Below are positions 17,836 through 25,808 of a stretch of 64,000 nt of DNA, one piece after another. Under the pieces are notes generated by a model. That model was not told the origin of the DNA. It saw only the letters and a list, made by a program, of their open reading frames with translations, and did not search any database. How positions within the stretch are numbered: the stretch's first letter is position 1; the number at the start of each line of letters is the position of its first letter. Source of the DNA: JAEXOD01 sp964652025 (GTDB lineage: Bacteria; Bacteroidota; Ignavibacteria; Ignavibacteriales; Melioribacteraceae). The stretch spans positions 1-64,000 of the forward strand of contig CAZYZX010000004.1 in the NCBI GenBank assembly GCA_964652025.1, in the 5' to 3' direction. A program made the translations under genes and the position numbers.

Positions 17836-18575
17836 TGTCTTTGGATAATATGGTACAAGATGCCGTTGCCGTTATTCCCGATGACGGAAGTGTTGAAGTA
17901 AAAGAGTTTGCAAGACAATCCAGCGTAGAAAGTTACGAACGCTTTTTGTATTTTATGAATACCGAAATATCAAAGGCTATTTTAACGCAAACCCTTACTA
18001 CCGAAGTTCAAGACAAAGGAACTTATGCCGCAAGCTCTATACATCAACAACAATTACAGGCTGTAGTTAAAGCGGATAAAAGAATTGTTCAAAGTTTTAT
18101 TAATAAGCTTATAAAATACATTACTATTATAAATTTCGGAGACATACAAGCCCCCATATTCAGGTTCACCGAAGAAGAAAGAATTGACAAAACCCTTGCC
18201 GAAAGAGACGAGATTTTAAGCCGTTCCGGAATAAAGTTTACCAAAAAATATTTTGTAAAAACTTATAAATTTGACGAAGAAGATATTGAAGAAAATTTGC
18301 CAAAAACCGGGAACGAATTTTCCGAAAATGATAAAAAGATTGCAGAACCGGGAACTCAATTAGATTATACACCTAACGATAAGATGTTACAGTTACAAGT
18401 AGAACAAATATTAAAGCCGATATTGGACTTGGTTAATAATTCTGCCGATTATGATGACATAATGAATAAACTTGCCGAAACTTTCCCTAAAATGAATACA
18501 AACCAATTAGAAGCTGTATTAACTAAAATCATTTTTATTGCCGAAACTTCCGGAAGATTAGACAATGGAAACTGA
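17835..18575 (+). pseudogene. Mu gp29-like portal protein (DUF935 family), C-terminal half only
   Basis: The coding signal starts near LDNMVQDAVAVIPDDGSVEV, a segment that lies mid-protein in full-length (about 500-residue) portals of this family. About 245 residues follow, ending at 18575. The open frame runs upstream to an ATG at 17739, but those extra 30-odd residues are antisense to the fibre-type gene and Cys/His/Leu-rich, so they are not portal. The N-terminal half is therefore missing, and a functional portal is unlikely. It overlaps the MuF start by 11 bp, the natural portal-MuF coupling, so the break lies only at the 5' side. Confidence 0.8.
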
Positions 18576-19812
18576 TTATAAATTTTTAATTGGGCTTGAA
18601 CCTAAACAAATAATTGAGTGGTTTGAAAAAAAAGGTTATAAAATAAGTTGGAATTGGGATGATGTTTATAAAGAAGCACATACTAAAGCTTTCACCGTAG
18701 CTAAAGCAACACAATTATCTATACTTTCCGAAATACGTACACAAGTGGAAAAAGCTCTTAAAGAAGGTATTACCTTAGAAGAGTTCAAGCGAAACTTAAC
18801 CGGTAATTTACGAATGAAAGGATGGTGGGGTAAAGTTAAAGCCAAAGATGTACCTAATGTTGATATTGATAAATTAGAGGATCCGGAAAAAGAAGTTACG
18901 CTTGGTAGCCCTTACAGATTAAAGAATATTTATACCACTAACCTTAACGTGGCTTACAGTCGTGGAAATTATCAAGGAATGATAGCAAACGCCGTTAATC
19001 GTCCTTATTGGATGTATGAAGCGGTAATGGATAAAAATACCCGTCCCAATCATGCAAAACTTAACGGAAAGGTTTTTAGATTTGATGACCCAATTTGGGA
19101 GAAACACTATCCGCCCAATGGTTGGGGGTGCAGATGTTCGGTAAGAGCTTTGGATGATGACGACTTAAATGAAATGAGCTTAAAAGTAAGCTCCGGAACT
19201 GATTTTGACAATGTTATAAAAATTGACAGGGGATGGGACTATAACCCGGGAAAAGATTTCTTTGATTTTAATGATGATTTCGGTAAATTTAGAGTAAATC
19301 CAAAACAAAAAGACTACACATCATATGGTCGCCCTTCATTAAAAAATGTTGATGAAAAATATTTTCAAGAAGCTCCCGAACAACTTCCGAAAATAAAAGA
19401 TGTCGGTATTGAGAAGTTTACGCAATTGGTAAAAAATGAATTTGGACTTAATAGAGGGGATTATTCAGTTATTGATACAATCGACAAAGATAAAGCCATT
19501 ATTTATCTTAACAATCTCCAACATGCTTGGGAGAAACAAGACGGAAGAGAACAGTTTTTAAGCTATATAAAGCCTACATTACAAAATCCGTTTGAGGTTT
19601 TCCTAACAGAATATATCTCGGATAAAGGGTATATAGAATATAGGAAGAATTATGTTTCTTTATTTAAGGATAGCAAAAATAGAAGCTTTTTTACAGTTTT
19701 AAGACTTGGTAAAGACGGCTCAATATTTTGGAATGCGTACCCGCAAGATTTTAAATATATGGATAAGATTAGGAAGGGAACATTATTATTTAAAATGGAA
19801 ATAGGGGAGTAA
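18565..19812 (+). CDS. MuF-like head morphogenesis protein with C-terminal PBECR-type nuclease-like domain
   Basis: The protein has 415 residues. The MuF domain (about 100-215) shows TNLNVAYSRGNYQGM, a DKNTRPNHAKLNGKVF segment and the closing WGCRCSVRALDDDDL. After a linker, the last ~130 residues form a separate domain with FEVFLTEYISDKGYIEYRKNYVSLFKD, then SFFTVLRLGKDGSIFWNAYP. This pattern is that of PBECR (phage barnase-EndoU-colicin-RelE-like) domains, known to be fused to MuF proteins as effectors carried in virions. MuF proteins act in head assembly and may be injected with DNA. No immunity gene is evident next to it. The toxin assignment is an inference from remembered family patterns. 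Confidence 0.8.
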   Translation: METDYKFLIGLEPKQIIEWFEKKGYKISWNWDDVYKEAHTKAFTVAKATQLSILSEIRTQVEKALKEGITLEEFKRNLTGNLRMKGWWGKVKAKDVPNVDIDKLEDPEKEVTLGSPYRLKNIYTTNLNVAYSRGNYQGMIANAVNRPYWMYEAVMDKNTRPNHAKLNGKVFRFDDPIWEKHYPPNGWGCRCSVRALDDDDLNEMSLKVSSGTDFDNVIKIDRGWDYNPGKDFFDFNDDFGKFRVNPKQKDYTSYGRPSLKNVDEKYFQEAPEQLPKIKDVGIEKFTQLVKNEFGLNRGDYSVIDTIDKDKAIIYLNNLQHAWEKQDGREQFLSYIKPTLQNPFEVFLTEYISDKGYIEYRKNYVSLFKDSKNRSFFTVLRLGKDGSIFWNAYPQDFKYMDKIRKGTLLFKMEIGE

Positions 19813-19836
19813 AAAATTACTGCCCTATTTCAAAAG

Positions 19837-19908
19837 CCTAAAGCGTTTAACAGCTCCCGTGCGCTGCTTTAGGGTCTCTTTAGTTTAACTCCACGGGGAA
19901 AACTAAAG
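19837..19908. terminator. two consecutive hairpins between convergent prophage genes
   Basis: Hairpin 1 pairs CCTAAAGC (19837-19844) with GCTTTAGG (19866-19873), with an inner CAGC/GCTG. Hairpin 2 pairs CTTTAGTTT (19878-19886) with AAACTAAAG (19900-19908). They lie between the plus-strand MuF stop (19812) and the minus-strand gpG stop (20024), where a bidirectional terminator would be useful. No long T run follows either, so another RNA role is possible. Confidence 0.45.
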
Positions 19909-19922
19909 CCAATACAAATATA

Positions 19923-20051
19923 CTATTTTTTGTTTCGTTTGTCAATATCATAATATTTGTTGTCACCTAAATATAATTTAACAGCTACATCAGCCCCTTT
20001 GGCAAACCAATATCCACCGTTTTTTAACAGCTTGTAATATATTTTGTTATC
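19923..20051 (-). pseudogene. possible start-less gene remnant downstream of gpG
   Basis: On the minus strand an open frame follows a TGA at 20052-20054 and ends with TAG at 19923-19925. It has no start codon. Its translation looks protein-like (YYKLLKNGGYWFAKGADV, then LYLGDNKYYDIDKRNKK). It overlaps the last 28 bp of gpG in another frame. It may be the 3' end of a deleted gene, or a gpG extension lost through a frameshift. Confidence 0.3.
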
Positions 20052-20464
20052 TCATATTTAATTTTTTCAATTTCTTTATCCGTTAGCTTCATAAATTCTC
20101 GCTTCGGTATTTTTATCGTCTTTTCTTTAATCTGTTTTTTTGTTCTCAAATTGCTTCTTGTTGCTTGTTTTATTGTACCACCATAATTATGTATTCCTGC
20201 ATACTTTAAATTTGTAGAAACTATTGCTGTTGTTTCATCGCTAAAAGCTTGTACGCTTCTTTTTAGCATGCCGCTTCTTTGAAGTATTTTGCCGGGCCAA
20301 TATCCTTTTTTTTCTCTCTGCTTTATCGTACTTCTTTTTAATGCAGCCCATTTGTCTACTCTTCCTTCATTATCAAAATTTTTACGTACGCTTTCAAGCA
20401 TTATTTGAGCAATATTGTTTAATAATGGCTTTAAATTTTTTGCTCTGTTTATCAGCTCTTTCAT
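20024..20464 (-). CDS. Mu gpG-like virion morphogenesis protein
   Basis: The protein has 146 residues. It matches the phage virion morphogenesis family: an N-terminal helix, a FDNEGRVDKWAALKRSTIKQRE segment, LQRSGMLKRSV, and Y-AGIHNYGGTI near residue 90. The C-terminal part KIPKREFMKLTDKEIEKIKYEI is the usual ending. In Mu the protein acts in head/tail assembly. The ATG overlaps the stop of the Mor-like gene by 4 bp, indicating translational coupling. That placement directly after Mor, with no lysis or terminase genes between, suggests either a reduced phage or a lineage-specific order. Confidence 0.88.
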   Translation of the reverse strand: MKELINRAKNLKPLLNNIAQIMLESVRKNFDNEGRVDKWAALKRSTIKQREKKGYWPGKILQRSGMLKRSVQAFSDETTAIVSTNLKYAGIHNYGGTIKQATRSNLRTKKQIKEKTIKIPKREFMKLTDKEIEKIKYEITKYITSC

Positions 20465-20733
20465 TTTTTTTCTCCATTCTCGTAAATATCATATATTGTT
20501 CTTAAACTTAAATTTATCTTTTTTGCAATCTCTTTTGGGTCTTCTCCTCTTTTTTGCAAAACATATTGTTTTTTTAACTTAAATAAAGCTTTTTCGCTAA
20601 AATAAACGGTGGTTTTATTAAACTTACATATTAGTTTAATAAGGTTTTCAAACCCTATTATGTCGGCAATTTCTTTCATGTCACCGTTTAAATATAAATC
20701 CGGATTTTCCCCAATTTCTTTTATCCAATCCAT
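20461..20733 (-). CDS. Mor-family middle/late transcription activator
   Basis: The protein has 90 residues. The N-terminal dimerisation part contains EIADIIGFENLIKLICKF with the GTTVY-like FNKTTVYF strand, and the C-terminal helix-turn-helix reads PKEIAKKINLSLRTIYDIY. This is the layout of Mor/C activators of Mu-like phages, which switch on middle or late promoters. It follows the Gp16 gene by 9 bp and overlaps gpG by 4 bp. It is the natural candidate for activating the remaining structural genes. Confidence 0.85.
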   Translation of the reverse strand: MDWIKEIGENPDLYLNGDMKEIADIIGFENLIKLICKFNKTTVYFSEKALFKLKKQYVLQKRGEDPKEIAKKINLSLRTIYDIYENGEKK

Positions 20734-20742
20734 TTGGACTAC

Positions 20743-21159
20743 CTATAAAGATTCAATGGCTTTAATTACTTTTTGTACGTGCTTTCCCTTTAACCATTCC
20801 ATTTTTTGCACTTTTGCAATCCTTAAAATAAACTTCTCCAATGCTTCAATTGTCTTAACTTTAACTTTATCACTGCTCATCCATTTCGATTCAATCATTC
20901 TTAACTGTTTTGGTGTTGCATATGGGTCTAACAATTCTCCTCGTCGTTTACCTAAATTATTATATTTATTCTTTTTGCTTGTGTCCTTAAATCCTAGCTT
21001 ATTAAATATTTTTATTAATTGCTTTAATTCATTTTCATCCATCTCTTTACTACTACTTACACCAAAACTACTTAATATATCTTTATAATTTTCATCACTT
21101 AGCGCTAACTTTGCCTTAGCAACATGAACAACTTTTATTAATCTTGTTTTTGGCTCCAT
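20743..21159 (-). CDS. Gp16-like protein (DUF1018)
   Basis: The protein has 138 residues. It matches the Mu Gp16 family of early regulatory proteins: the N-terminal KVVHVAKAKLALSDENYKDIL motif and the later YATPKQLRMIESKW segment are diagnostic. The family is found near the end of the early/middle operon of Mu-like phages, as here, just before Mor. The molecular function is not established. It overlaps the 3' end of the upstream gene by 22 bp. Confidence 0.88.
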   Translation of the reverse strand: MEPKTRLIKVVHVAKAKLALSDENYKDILSSFGVSSSKEMDENELKQLIKIFNKLGFKDTSKKNKYNNLGKRRGELLDPYATPKQLRMIESKWMSSDKVKVKTIEALEKFILRIAKVQKMEWLKGKHVQKVIKAIESL

Positions 21160-21458
21160 TTTTGCTTAAACTCCTCTATATATTTTATATATTGTTCTAA
21201 TTGCTCTTTTGCTCCTTTATTTTTCAAATATATTAATAACTTCTTGTAATCTTTTGTATTATATATACTATTTAACTCTATATTCTTCTCTAGTCTTTTT
21301 AGTTCTTCAGTATCTTTTAATAACTCTTTAATGGTTAGATAAAGAGCCTTTTTTGCGTTATAAAAAATTGTTTTTAATACTCCCAAATCTTTTTCTGATT
21401 CAAATTTATCCATCCTCTCATAAATACTTAATAAGAAATCGATAACATGGTGTATCAT
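21138..21458 (-). CDS. small helical phage protein, unknown function
   Basis: The protein has 106 residues, is almost entirely helical and is Lys/Glu/Leu-rich, with probable coiled-coil stretches (about 40-100). No motif is recognised. It is in the early operon between a winged-helix protein and Gp16. It overlaps the Gp16 gene by 22 bp and follows the upstream gene by 10 bp, which supports it being a real coding region. Confidence 0.6.
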   Translation of the reverse strand: MIHHVIDFLLSIYERMDKFESEKDLGVLKTIFYNAKKALYLTIKELLKDTEELKRLEKNIELNSIYNTKDYKKLLIYLKNKGAKEQLEQYIKYIEEFKQKWSQKQD

Positions 21459-21468
21459 TCTGCATCTA

Positions 21469-21765
21469 TTAGAATTTTATTTTTAATTGATGTGCATTTT
21501 TAATACGCCATAACGATACTTTTTTGAAGGTTCTTGGGCTGCAGGTATAACCGCAATGCTCCACAAATCCAAGCTGCCGTAGCTCAAAAACTCTGGGGGT
21601 TACCTGATTTGGTAACCACCCTAATATATTTGCAATCTGCTCGTTAGATATTGGTTCATTATTAGCAATAACCGAAAGTACTGTTTTCTGATTTTTATTA
21701 ATATCTACGCTTTTTAATGCTTCGTTTCTTGCTTGTTCCGCTTTATAGCCCTCTCGTTCTTTCAT
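21469..21765 (-). CDS. winged-helix DNA-binding phage protein
   Basis: The protein has 98 residues. Residues about 22-65 form a winged helix: a first helix QKTVLSVIANNEPISNEQIA, then a recognition-type segment ILGWLPNQVTPRVFELRQLG, then a wing VEHCGYTCSPRT. Such small proteins are common in early operons of Mu-like phages and probably act in replication control or transcription. The start overlaps the Gam stop by 4 bp. The role is inferred from the fold only. Confidence 0.65.
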   Translation of the reverse strand: MKEREGYKAEQARNEALKSVDINKNQKTVLSVIANNEPISNEQIANILGWLPNQVTPRVFELRQLGFVEHCGYTCSPRTFKKVSLWRIKNAHQLKIKF

Positions 21766-22256
21766 ACTAATTCCTCGTATTTAGGATTAATGTAAAACTG
21801 CTCGTCTTGGTCAATTTTAAGACCTATACCTGCAAGCTTCCCATCATCAAGCTTTTTTGCGCTATAATCCGCCAATATTGCTTCTTTATCTATCTCTTCT
21901 TTTACTCTTATATATGCTTTTTTATAAATTTTTTTCACAAGCTCAAGAACAGTCTTAATATTATATTTTCTATTAAGCAAAGTAACTTTAGGTGGGGTTG
22001 TCCTAAATCCAATAATACCAAATTGAAATTCTTTACTCCTTGTTTTTTCAAAATCAGCTTTATTCTTTTCGCAAAATGCGTTTATTTCGCTAGATAATAT
22101 ATCCGCCACATACCTAAGCTCTTTTGTCTTTTCCTCAAAATCTTCCTTAATTTTATTAATTTTCTCATTCATCTCAGCTTCTTTTTTTGCTATGGCAGCG
22201 TAGTTTATAGCATATTCTTTCAAATTTACTTCAAGTTCTTCATAATTCTTTATCAT
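21762..22256 (-). CDS. gam: Mu Gam-like host-nuclease inhibitor
   Basis: The protein has 164 residues. The N-terminal long coiled coil (about 5-65) with KEAEMNEKINKIKEDFEEKTKEL is followed by the family segment FGIIGFRTTPPKVTLLN and the C-terminal VLELVKKIYKKAYIRVKEEIDKEAI region. Gam-family proteins bind double-stranded DNA ends as dimers and protect them from exonucleases, and they are related to bacterial Ku. It is centrally placed in the early operon. The start overlaps the upstream gene by 17 bp. Confidence 0.87.
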   Translation of the reverse strand: MIKNYEELEVNLKEYAINYAAIAKKEAEMNEKINKIKEDFEEKTKELRYVADILSSEINAFCEKNKADFEKTRSKEFQFGIIGFRTTPPKVTLLNRKYNIKTVLELVKKIYKKAYIRVKEEIDKEAILADYSAKKLDDGKLAGIGLKIDQDEQFYINPKYEELV

Positions 22257-22452
22257 TTTTCACCTCTTGTTTTAAGATTGTTAATTCGTTTATTATATCT
22301 GTTATATTATAACTTTGATGTTCATGTATCATCTTGGCAAGAAAAGATATTATCACTTTCGTACCGTACTCTTTTTCAACCCAGCCAAGTAAAATTTTAA
22401 TCTCTTCCAAACTTGGCAATTCAATTTTTCTTTTTGTAGCATTAAGTAACAT
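22240..22452 (-). CDS. small phage protein, unknown function
   Basis: The protein has 70 residues, with an amphipathic PSLEEIKILLGWVEKEYG segment and an acidic end. An AGAGGA ribosome binding site lies about 10 bp upstream of the ATG. It overlaps the gam start by 17 bp. No family is recognised. Confidence 0.55.
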   Translation of the reverse strand: MLLNATKRKIELPSLEEIKILLGWVEKEYGTKVIISFLAKMIHEHQSYNITDIINELTILKQEVKNDKEL

Positions 22453-22583
22453 TTTATTATTCCTCTTATTGGTAAACTTTGCTTTGTATTTTTTACTATT
22501 ATGCCTTTATAGATATTATCTATCTTCATCTCGATAGAGGATAAATTGTTATAAGTTAGTATAGAAATTGTTATGCTTTTCAT
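22353..22583 (-). CDS. possible overlapping small phage gene
   Basis: This 76-codon frame is preceded by GGAG 9 bp before its ATG and fills an otherwise empty 96-bp gap in a packed operon. Its last 100 bp overlap the better-supported gene at 22240-22452 in another frame, and its 3' part is Lys/Leu-rich and shadow-like. It could be a real small gene or a chance frame. No function is proposed. Confidence 0.3.
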   Translation of the reverse strand: MKSITISILTYNNLSSIEMKIDNIYKGIIVKNTKQSLPIRGIIKCYLMLQKEKLNCQVWKRLKFYLAGLKKSTVRK

Positions 22584-22806
22584 CTCTTAACTCTCCAATT
22601 GCCAACATATTTGCAATTTTATTTTTGTATGGCTCTAAAAACAAATAAAATTCAATATCTTTTCTGCAATCAATACTTGCTTTTTGTTTAATACTAATTA
22701 CTTTGTATAATTTTTGCAATAGATAATCTAATGCAACATATTCATTATCTGCTTCTGGATATATCTCTTGAGCTATTTTGCCAATTATTTCTGCCGTTTG
22801 TAACAT
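22549..22806 (-). CDS. small phage early protein, unknown function
   Basis: The protein has 85 residues, mostly helical, starting MLQTAEIIGKIAQEIYPE. Its ATG overlaps the stop of the 39-residue membrane protein gene in a TAATG arrangement, with AAAGGAGG upstream as ribosome binding site. No family is recognised. It belongs to the early operon after the MuB gene. Confidence 0.6.
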   Translation of the reverse strand: MLQTAEIIGKIAQEIYPEADNEYVALDYLLQKLYKVISIKQKASIDCRKDIEFYLFLEPYKNKIANMLAIGELRDEKHNNFYTNL

Positions 22807-22925
22807 TATTTGCCTCCTTTAAATAATCTATCTATTGCGTCTTTATTACCAGCATAATATGCATATCTAAAAACTAATACCATTATGGCTAAATCCAATA
22901 TTATAAACCCTATCCATAATAACAT
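22806..22925 (-). CDS. 39-residue single-pass membrane protein
   Basis: The protein has 39 residues: a hydrophobic helix (about 2-25, containing WIGFIILDLAIMVLVF) and a basic/acidic tail ending RLFKGGK. The start follows a strong AAAGGAGG ribosome binding site with ideal spacing. The stop overlaps the next start as TAATG. It lies 12 bp after the MuB stop. Function is unknown. Position and size would fit an exclusion or host-takeover peptide, but that is speculation. Confidence 0.65.
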   Translation of the reverse strand: MLLWIGFIILDLAIMVLVFRYAYYAGNKDAIDRLFKGGK

Positions 22926-22937
22926 TTTAAACCTCCT

Positions 22938-23822
22938 TTAATTGATTATTAAATTGTTTGCTACTTCAACCATTTTGCTTGTCAATTTCCCTTCGTTTAC
23001 TTCGCTTATACGCTGAACCCTTAATAATAATTTAGATAGTCTTCTTGCATTTCCGTTACAGTATTTTATAAAATCTTTGGTTATTCCATTGGCTGAGGGG
23101 AAGTAACTAAATACAAGTTGTGTAATGTCTTCGGCTTCAAGCTCGTCAATTTTTAATACAAGCCCAACTCGGCTATACAAATAAGCATGCTCGCCTTTAC
23201 GCCCTTTTAGGTTGTTTAACAATCTCGGTAAGCCGGTTAATGCTATACCTATTCCGGATTGGTCGTTTATCGTTCTTAGTAAATCTAAGGCTCGGGTAGG
23301 TAAGTGTTCCCCCTCGTCCACTATTATCATTCTTCCGCTATCTTTTAATTTTTCAACAATCTCTTTTATAAGCATGTTAATACTGCCTAACCCATCTCCA
23401 CCTGTTTTTTTGCTTAATTCTTGTAATACGTTTTTTGTACTGTAGCTTAAATTGCTTTCGATGAGTATAACTTCTTTGTTTCTTCTACAATATTCACGCA
23501 ATGCCGTTGTTTTACCCAATCCTGCATTACCAATTATTACGGCAATTTCACCGTCCAAATGGCTCATTCTAAGTACTTCAAATATTCTTTTGGCGCTGTT
23601 TGTCATGCAAAATTTCAGCTCTTTCTTAGGATTCCTTTTCTTTTCTGTTTCTCGCTCAATAAAGTGTTCTAAAAGTTGCTGAATTTTTTCGTTATTTCCC
23701 TCATAACTACCTTTAAGAAATAAACTTAACGTTGCTTGGCTTACGCCTATGGCTTTTGCCACACTGCTGGCACTATAATCGTTTTCTTCCAAAAATTTAA
23801 CAATGTTGTTCCTAAATTCCAT
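22938..23822 (-). CDS. MuB-like transposition ATPase
   Basis: The protein has 294 residues. An N-terminal helix-turn-helix (about 17-40, ASSVAKAIGVSQATLSLFLK) is followed by an AAA+ domain with Walker A GNAGLGKT at 98-105, Walker B MIIVDE ending at 170, and a sensor-like ALTGLPRL. This is the architecture of MuB, which binds target DNA, forms ATP-dependent filaments and delivers the target to MuA. It also confers target immunity. It lies 24 bp downstream of the transposase gene, as in Mu. Confidence 0.93.
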   Translation of the reverse strand: MEFRNNIVKFLEENDYSASSVAKAIGVSQATLSLFLKGSYEGNNEKIQQLLEHFIERETEKKRNPKKELKFCMTNSAKRIFEVLRMSHLDGEIAVIIGNAGLGKTTALREYCRRNKEVILIESNLSYSTKNVLQELSKKTGGDGLGSINMLIKEIVEKLKDSGRMIIVDEGEHLPTRALDLLRTINDQSGIGIALTGLPRLLNNLKGRKGEHAYLYSRVGLVLKIDELEAEDITQLVFSYFPSANGITKDFIKYCNGNARRLSKLLLRVQRISEVNEGKLTSKMVEVANNLIIN

Positions 23823-23846
23823 ATTTTTTTTCTCCGGCTGTTTTAC

Positions 23847-25808
23847 TTAGTTTTTATATTTTTTCTTGTAGTATTCCTCTTTATCACTCTCAAAAACAAA
23901 TATCGGAGTCTCTTCTTTTTTCATAATTATTTCACCGTCGGTTAGCCTTAATCCACAGTCAAATGGGTCTATTTTTTTTGCCTTTTTAACCGTTTCTTTT
24001 TCCGGTTCTGTACCCCAAATATTCTGATTTCCCATTATTGCTTTGTGTACCATTACAGTATCTTTTTTTAATCTTCCCTTTAATTGCAACTGCTCTTGCA
24101 AGCTGTTATAGTCCTTTTCGTCATCAAAATACTTTGCTGCTGGATGTATTCCTTCTTTACAGCTTGCTTTTGTTATAAATTGCCCGTTTAAGTCGTATAT
24201 TAAAACTTCTTCGGTATATAAAATATCGTATCTTACTATTACTTCATCGCTTAAACCAAACAGCTTTTCGCTCCAGTAATATTTCCCAAATAGCCTAACT
24301 CCATTTTTACTAATGCTTCTTGTTATTCCATCAAGCATTAAAAAGCTCATTTCATCAGGCTTTATCTGTCTTTTTTCAAAGTCTTTTTCAGATTTTACCT
24401 TTTCCAGACTCTTGGCGAATACTTCTATCGGCTTTAAACCTTTATAATAGCCACCTACATGCTCTCTAAAAGCATATTCCTTAAAAAATCGGTTTAGACC
24501 TTCAACAATTGTATCAATAGTAAAAGCTACATTTCCGTACAAAGCTTTATGATATTTTTCGTTACGATGTAAACGTGCCGGCTTATTTTCTATTGAGTTT
24601 CCCACATATGTTGGTAACATTTTTTCATATTCGTGCAATATCCCAAAAAATCGTTCAATAGTTTTCGACTGCCCGTGATAGGGAGTTGCAAACATTGTTC
24701 CTATACCAAGCCTCTTAAAAGCACCGTCAACATCCGAATCCCTAAAGTCCTTTACTCCGTTAAAATATTTGCTTCTAAACGCACGCCCGTTATCTAAATA
24801 AACCATTTTAGGCGTAAAACCAAGTATTAATATTGTGCGACGGAAAGCACTTAATATACTTTTTGTGTTTTCTGTAAAATCTATTTCATAACCTAACGGC
24901 ATACTACTTTTCATATCGTAAAACAGTATTATTTGTGCTCTTCTCGGTTTTCCGTTTATATCCAATATGTTAAAGTTTAGCTTGTGCCCATCAGCAACTA
25001 CTATATCACCAACCTCTATTTTATCATAATTTCTAAATACATCAGGTAAATTTTTATCATTTAATCCTTTTTGTCCATGTATTGCAAAATTATATATGTC
25101 GTTGTTTTTTCTAATCCATTTCTGTATAAATCTTCTATATGTGCTGTCACTTTTTGGCTCTATATTAAGCTCAAATAGTCTTTTCTTAGTGTATCTAATA
25201 ATTTCGTTTACGCTTAATTTATTTGGATGAAGTATAAACGGAACTATTATTTCACTTTCAATATCTGTTATAGTACTTTGGCGTCCATTATACCTGTTTA
25301 TTAAACAAAAATAATCCCAATTGTTCTCTTCCAACATTTTTTTCCACCGCTCAATACTTTTCCAATCAACACAGCCAAGCACTTCTCTGTACTCTTCATA
25401 TTCCTTTGCATGTTTTAGCAATTCTTCAAATTCTTCTTTTGCTTTTACCTTCTCAAGGTATCGCCCCTCGCAATATTCTAAATATCTATTTACAAGTGCA
25501 TATTTTAATGCAGCTTCTTTATTCTTTTGGGGCGGTATCATATTTAAATTTTGTGGTTTCGGAGGTTCAATATTTTGTATAACTTCACTTTTTATTTCAG
25601 ATTCACACTCCGGATATACCTTTTTATAGTATTTTGCTTGTGCTTCTACCGGTAAACTTTTTAAGTTTATAAAATACGTCTTACCGCCGTTGCTAACTGT
25701 GACTTTGTATTCGTATTGTTGAATATTTCTAGTTATTCGATTTTTTGGGCAAGATAACAATTCTGCTGCTTCGACAGACTTTAGCCAAATACCGTCATCT
25801 CTCATCAA
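23847..25808 (-). CDS. MuA-like DDE transposase
   Basis: The protein has 653 residues, close to MuA (663). The catalytic triad is readable: D273 in VVADGHKLNFN, D339 in MVYLDNGRAF, and E385 in GQSKTIERFFG. The spacing is almost that of MuA. The N-terminal part begins with a helix-turn-helix-like DNA-binding domain (GIWLKSVEAAELLSCPKNRI). The C-terminal part after 560 is the region that contacts MuB in Mu. It cuts the phage ends and joins them to target DNA. It overlaps the CII-like gene by 14 bp. All catalytic residues are intact, so transposition of the ends remains plausible. Confidence 0.95.
   Translation of the reverse strand: MMRDDGIWLKSVEAAELLSCPKNRITRNIQQYEYKVTVSNGGKTYFINLKSLPVEAQAKYYKKVYPECESEIKSEVIQNIEPPKPQNLNMIPPQKNKEAALKYALVNRYLEYCEGRYLEKVKAKEEFEELLKHAKEYEEYREVLGCVDWKSIERWKKMLEENNWDYFCLINRYNGRQSTITDIESEIIVPFILHPNKLSVNEIIRYTKKRLFELNIEPKSDSTYRRFIQKWIRKNNDIYNFAIHGQKGLNDKNLPDVFRNYDKIEVGDIVVADGHKLNFNILDINGKPRRAQIILFYDMKSSMPLGYEIDFTENTKSILSAFRRTILILGFTPKMVYLDNGRAFRSKYFNGVKDFRDSDVDGAFKRLGIGTMFATPYHGQSKTIERFFGILHEYEKMLPTYVGNSIENKPARLHRNEKYHKALYGNVAFTIDTIVEGLNRFFKEYAFREHVGGYYKGLKPIEVFAKSLEKVKSEKDFEKRQIKPDEMSFLMLDGITRSISKNGVRLFGKYYWSEKLFGLSDEVIVRYDILYTEEVLIYDLNGQFITKASCKEGIHPAAKYFDDEKDYNSLQEQLQLKGRLKKDTVMVHKAIMGNQNIWGTEPEKETVKKAKKIDPFDCGLRLTDGEIIMKKEETPIFVFESDKEEYYKKKYKN

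Noticed and set aside
17836..17850. TTTGGATAA resembles half of a Mu gix inversion site at the portal/fibre junction
   Set aside because: Only one half-site matches, it encodes the natural portal residues LDN, and there is no serine invertase gene in the window.
19837..19908. attC-like integron site or diversity-generating retroelement hairpin
   Set aside because: No integrase or reverse transcriptase is present, and the required conserved core sites are not complete.
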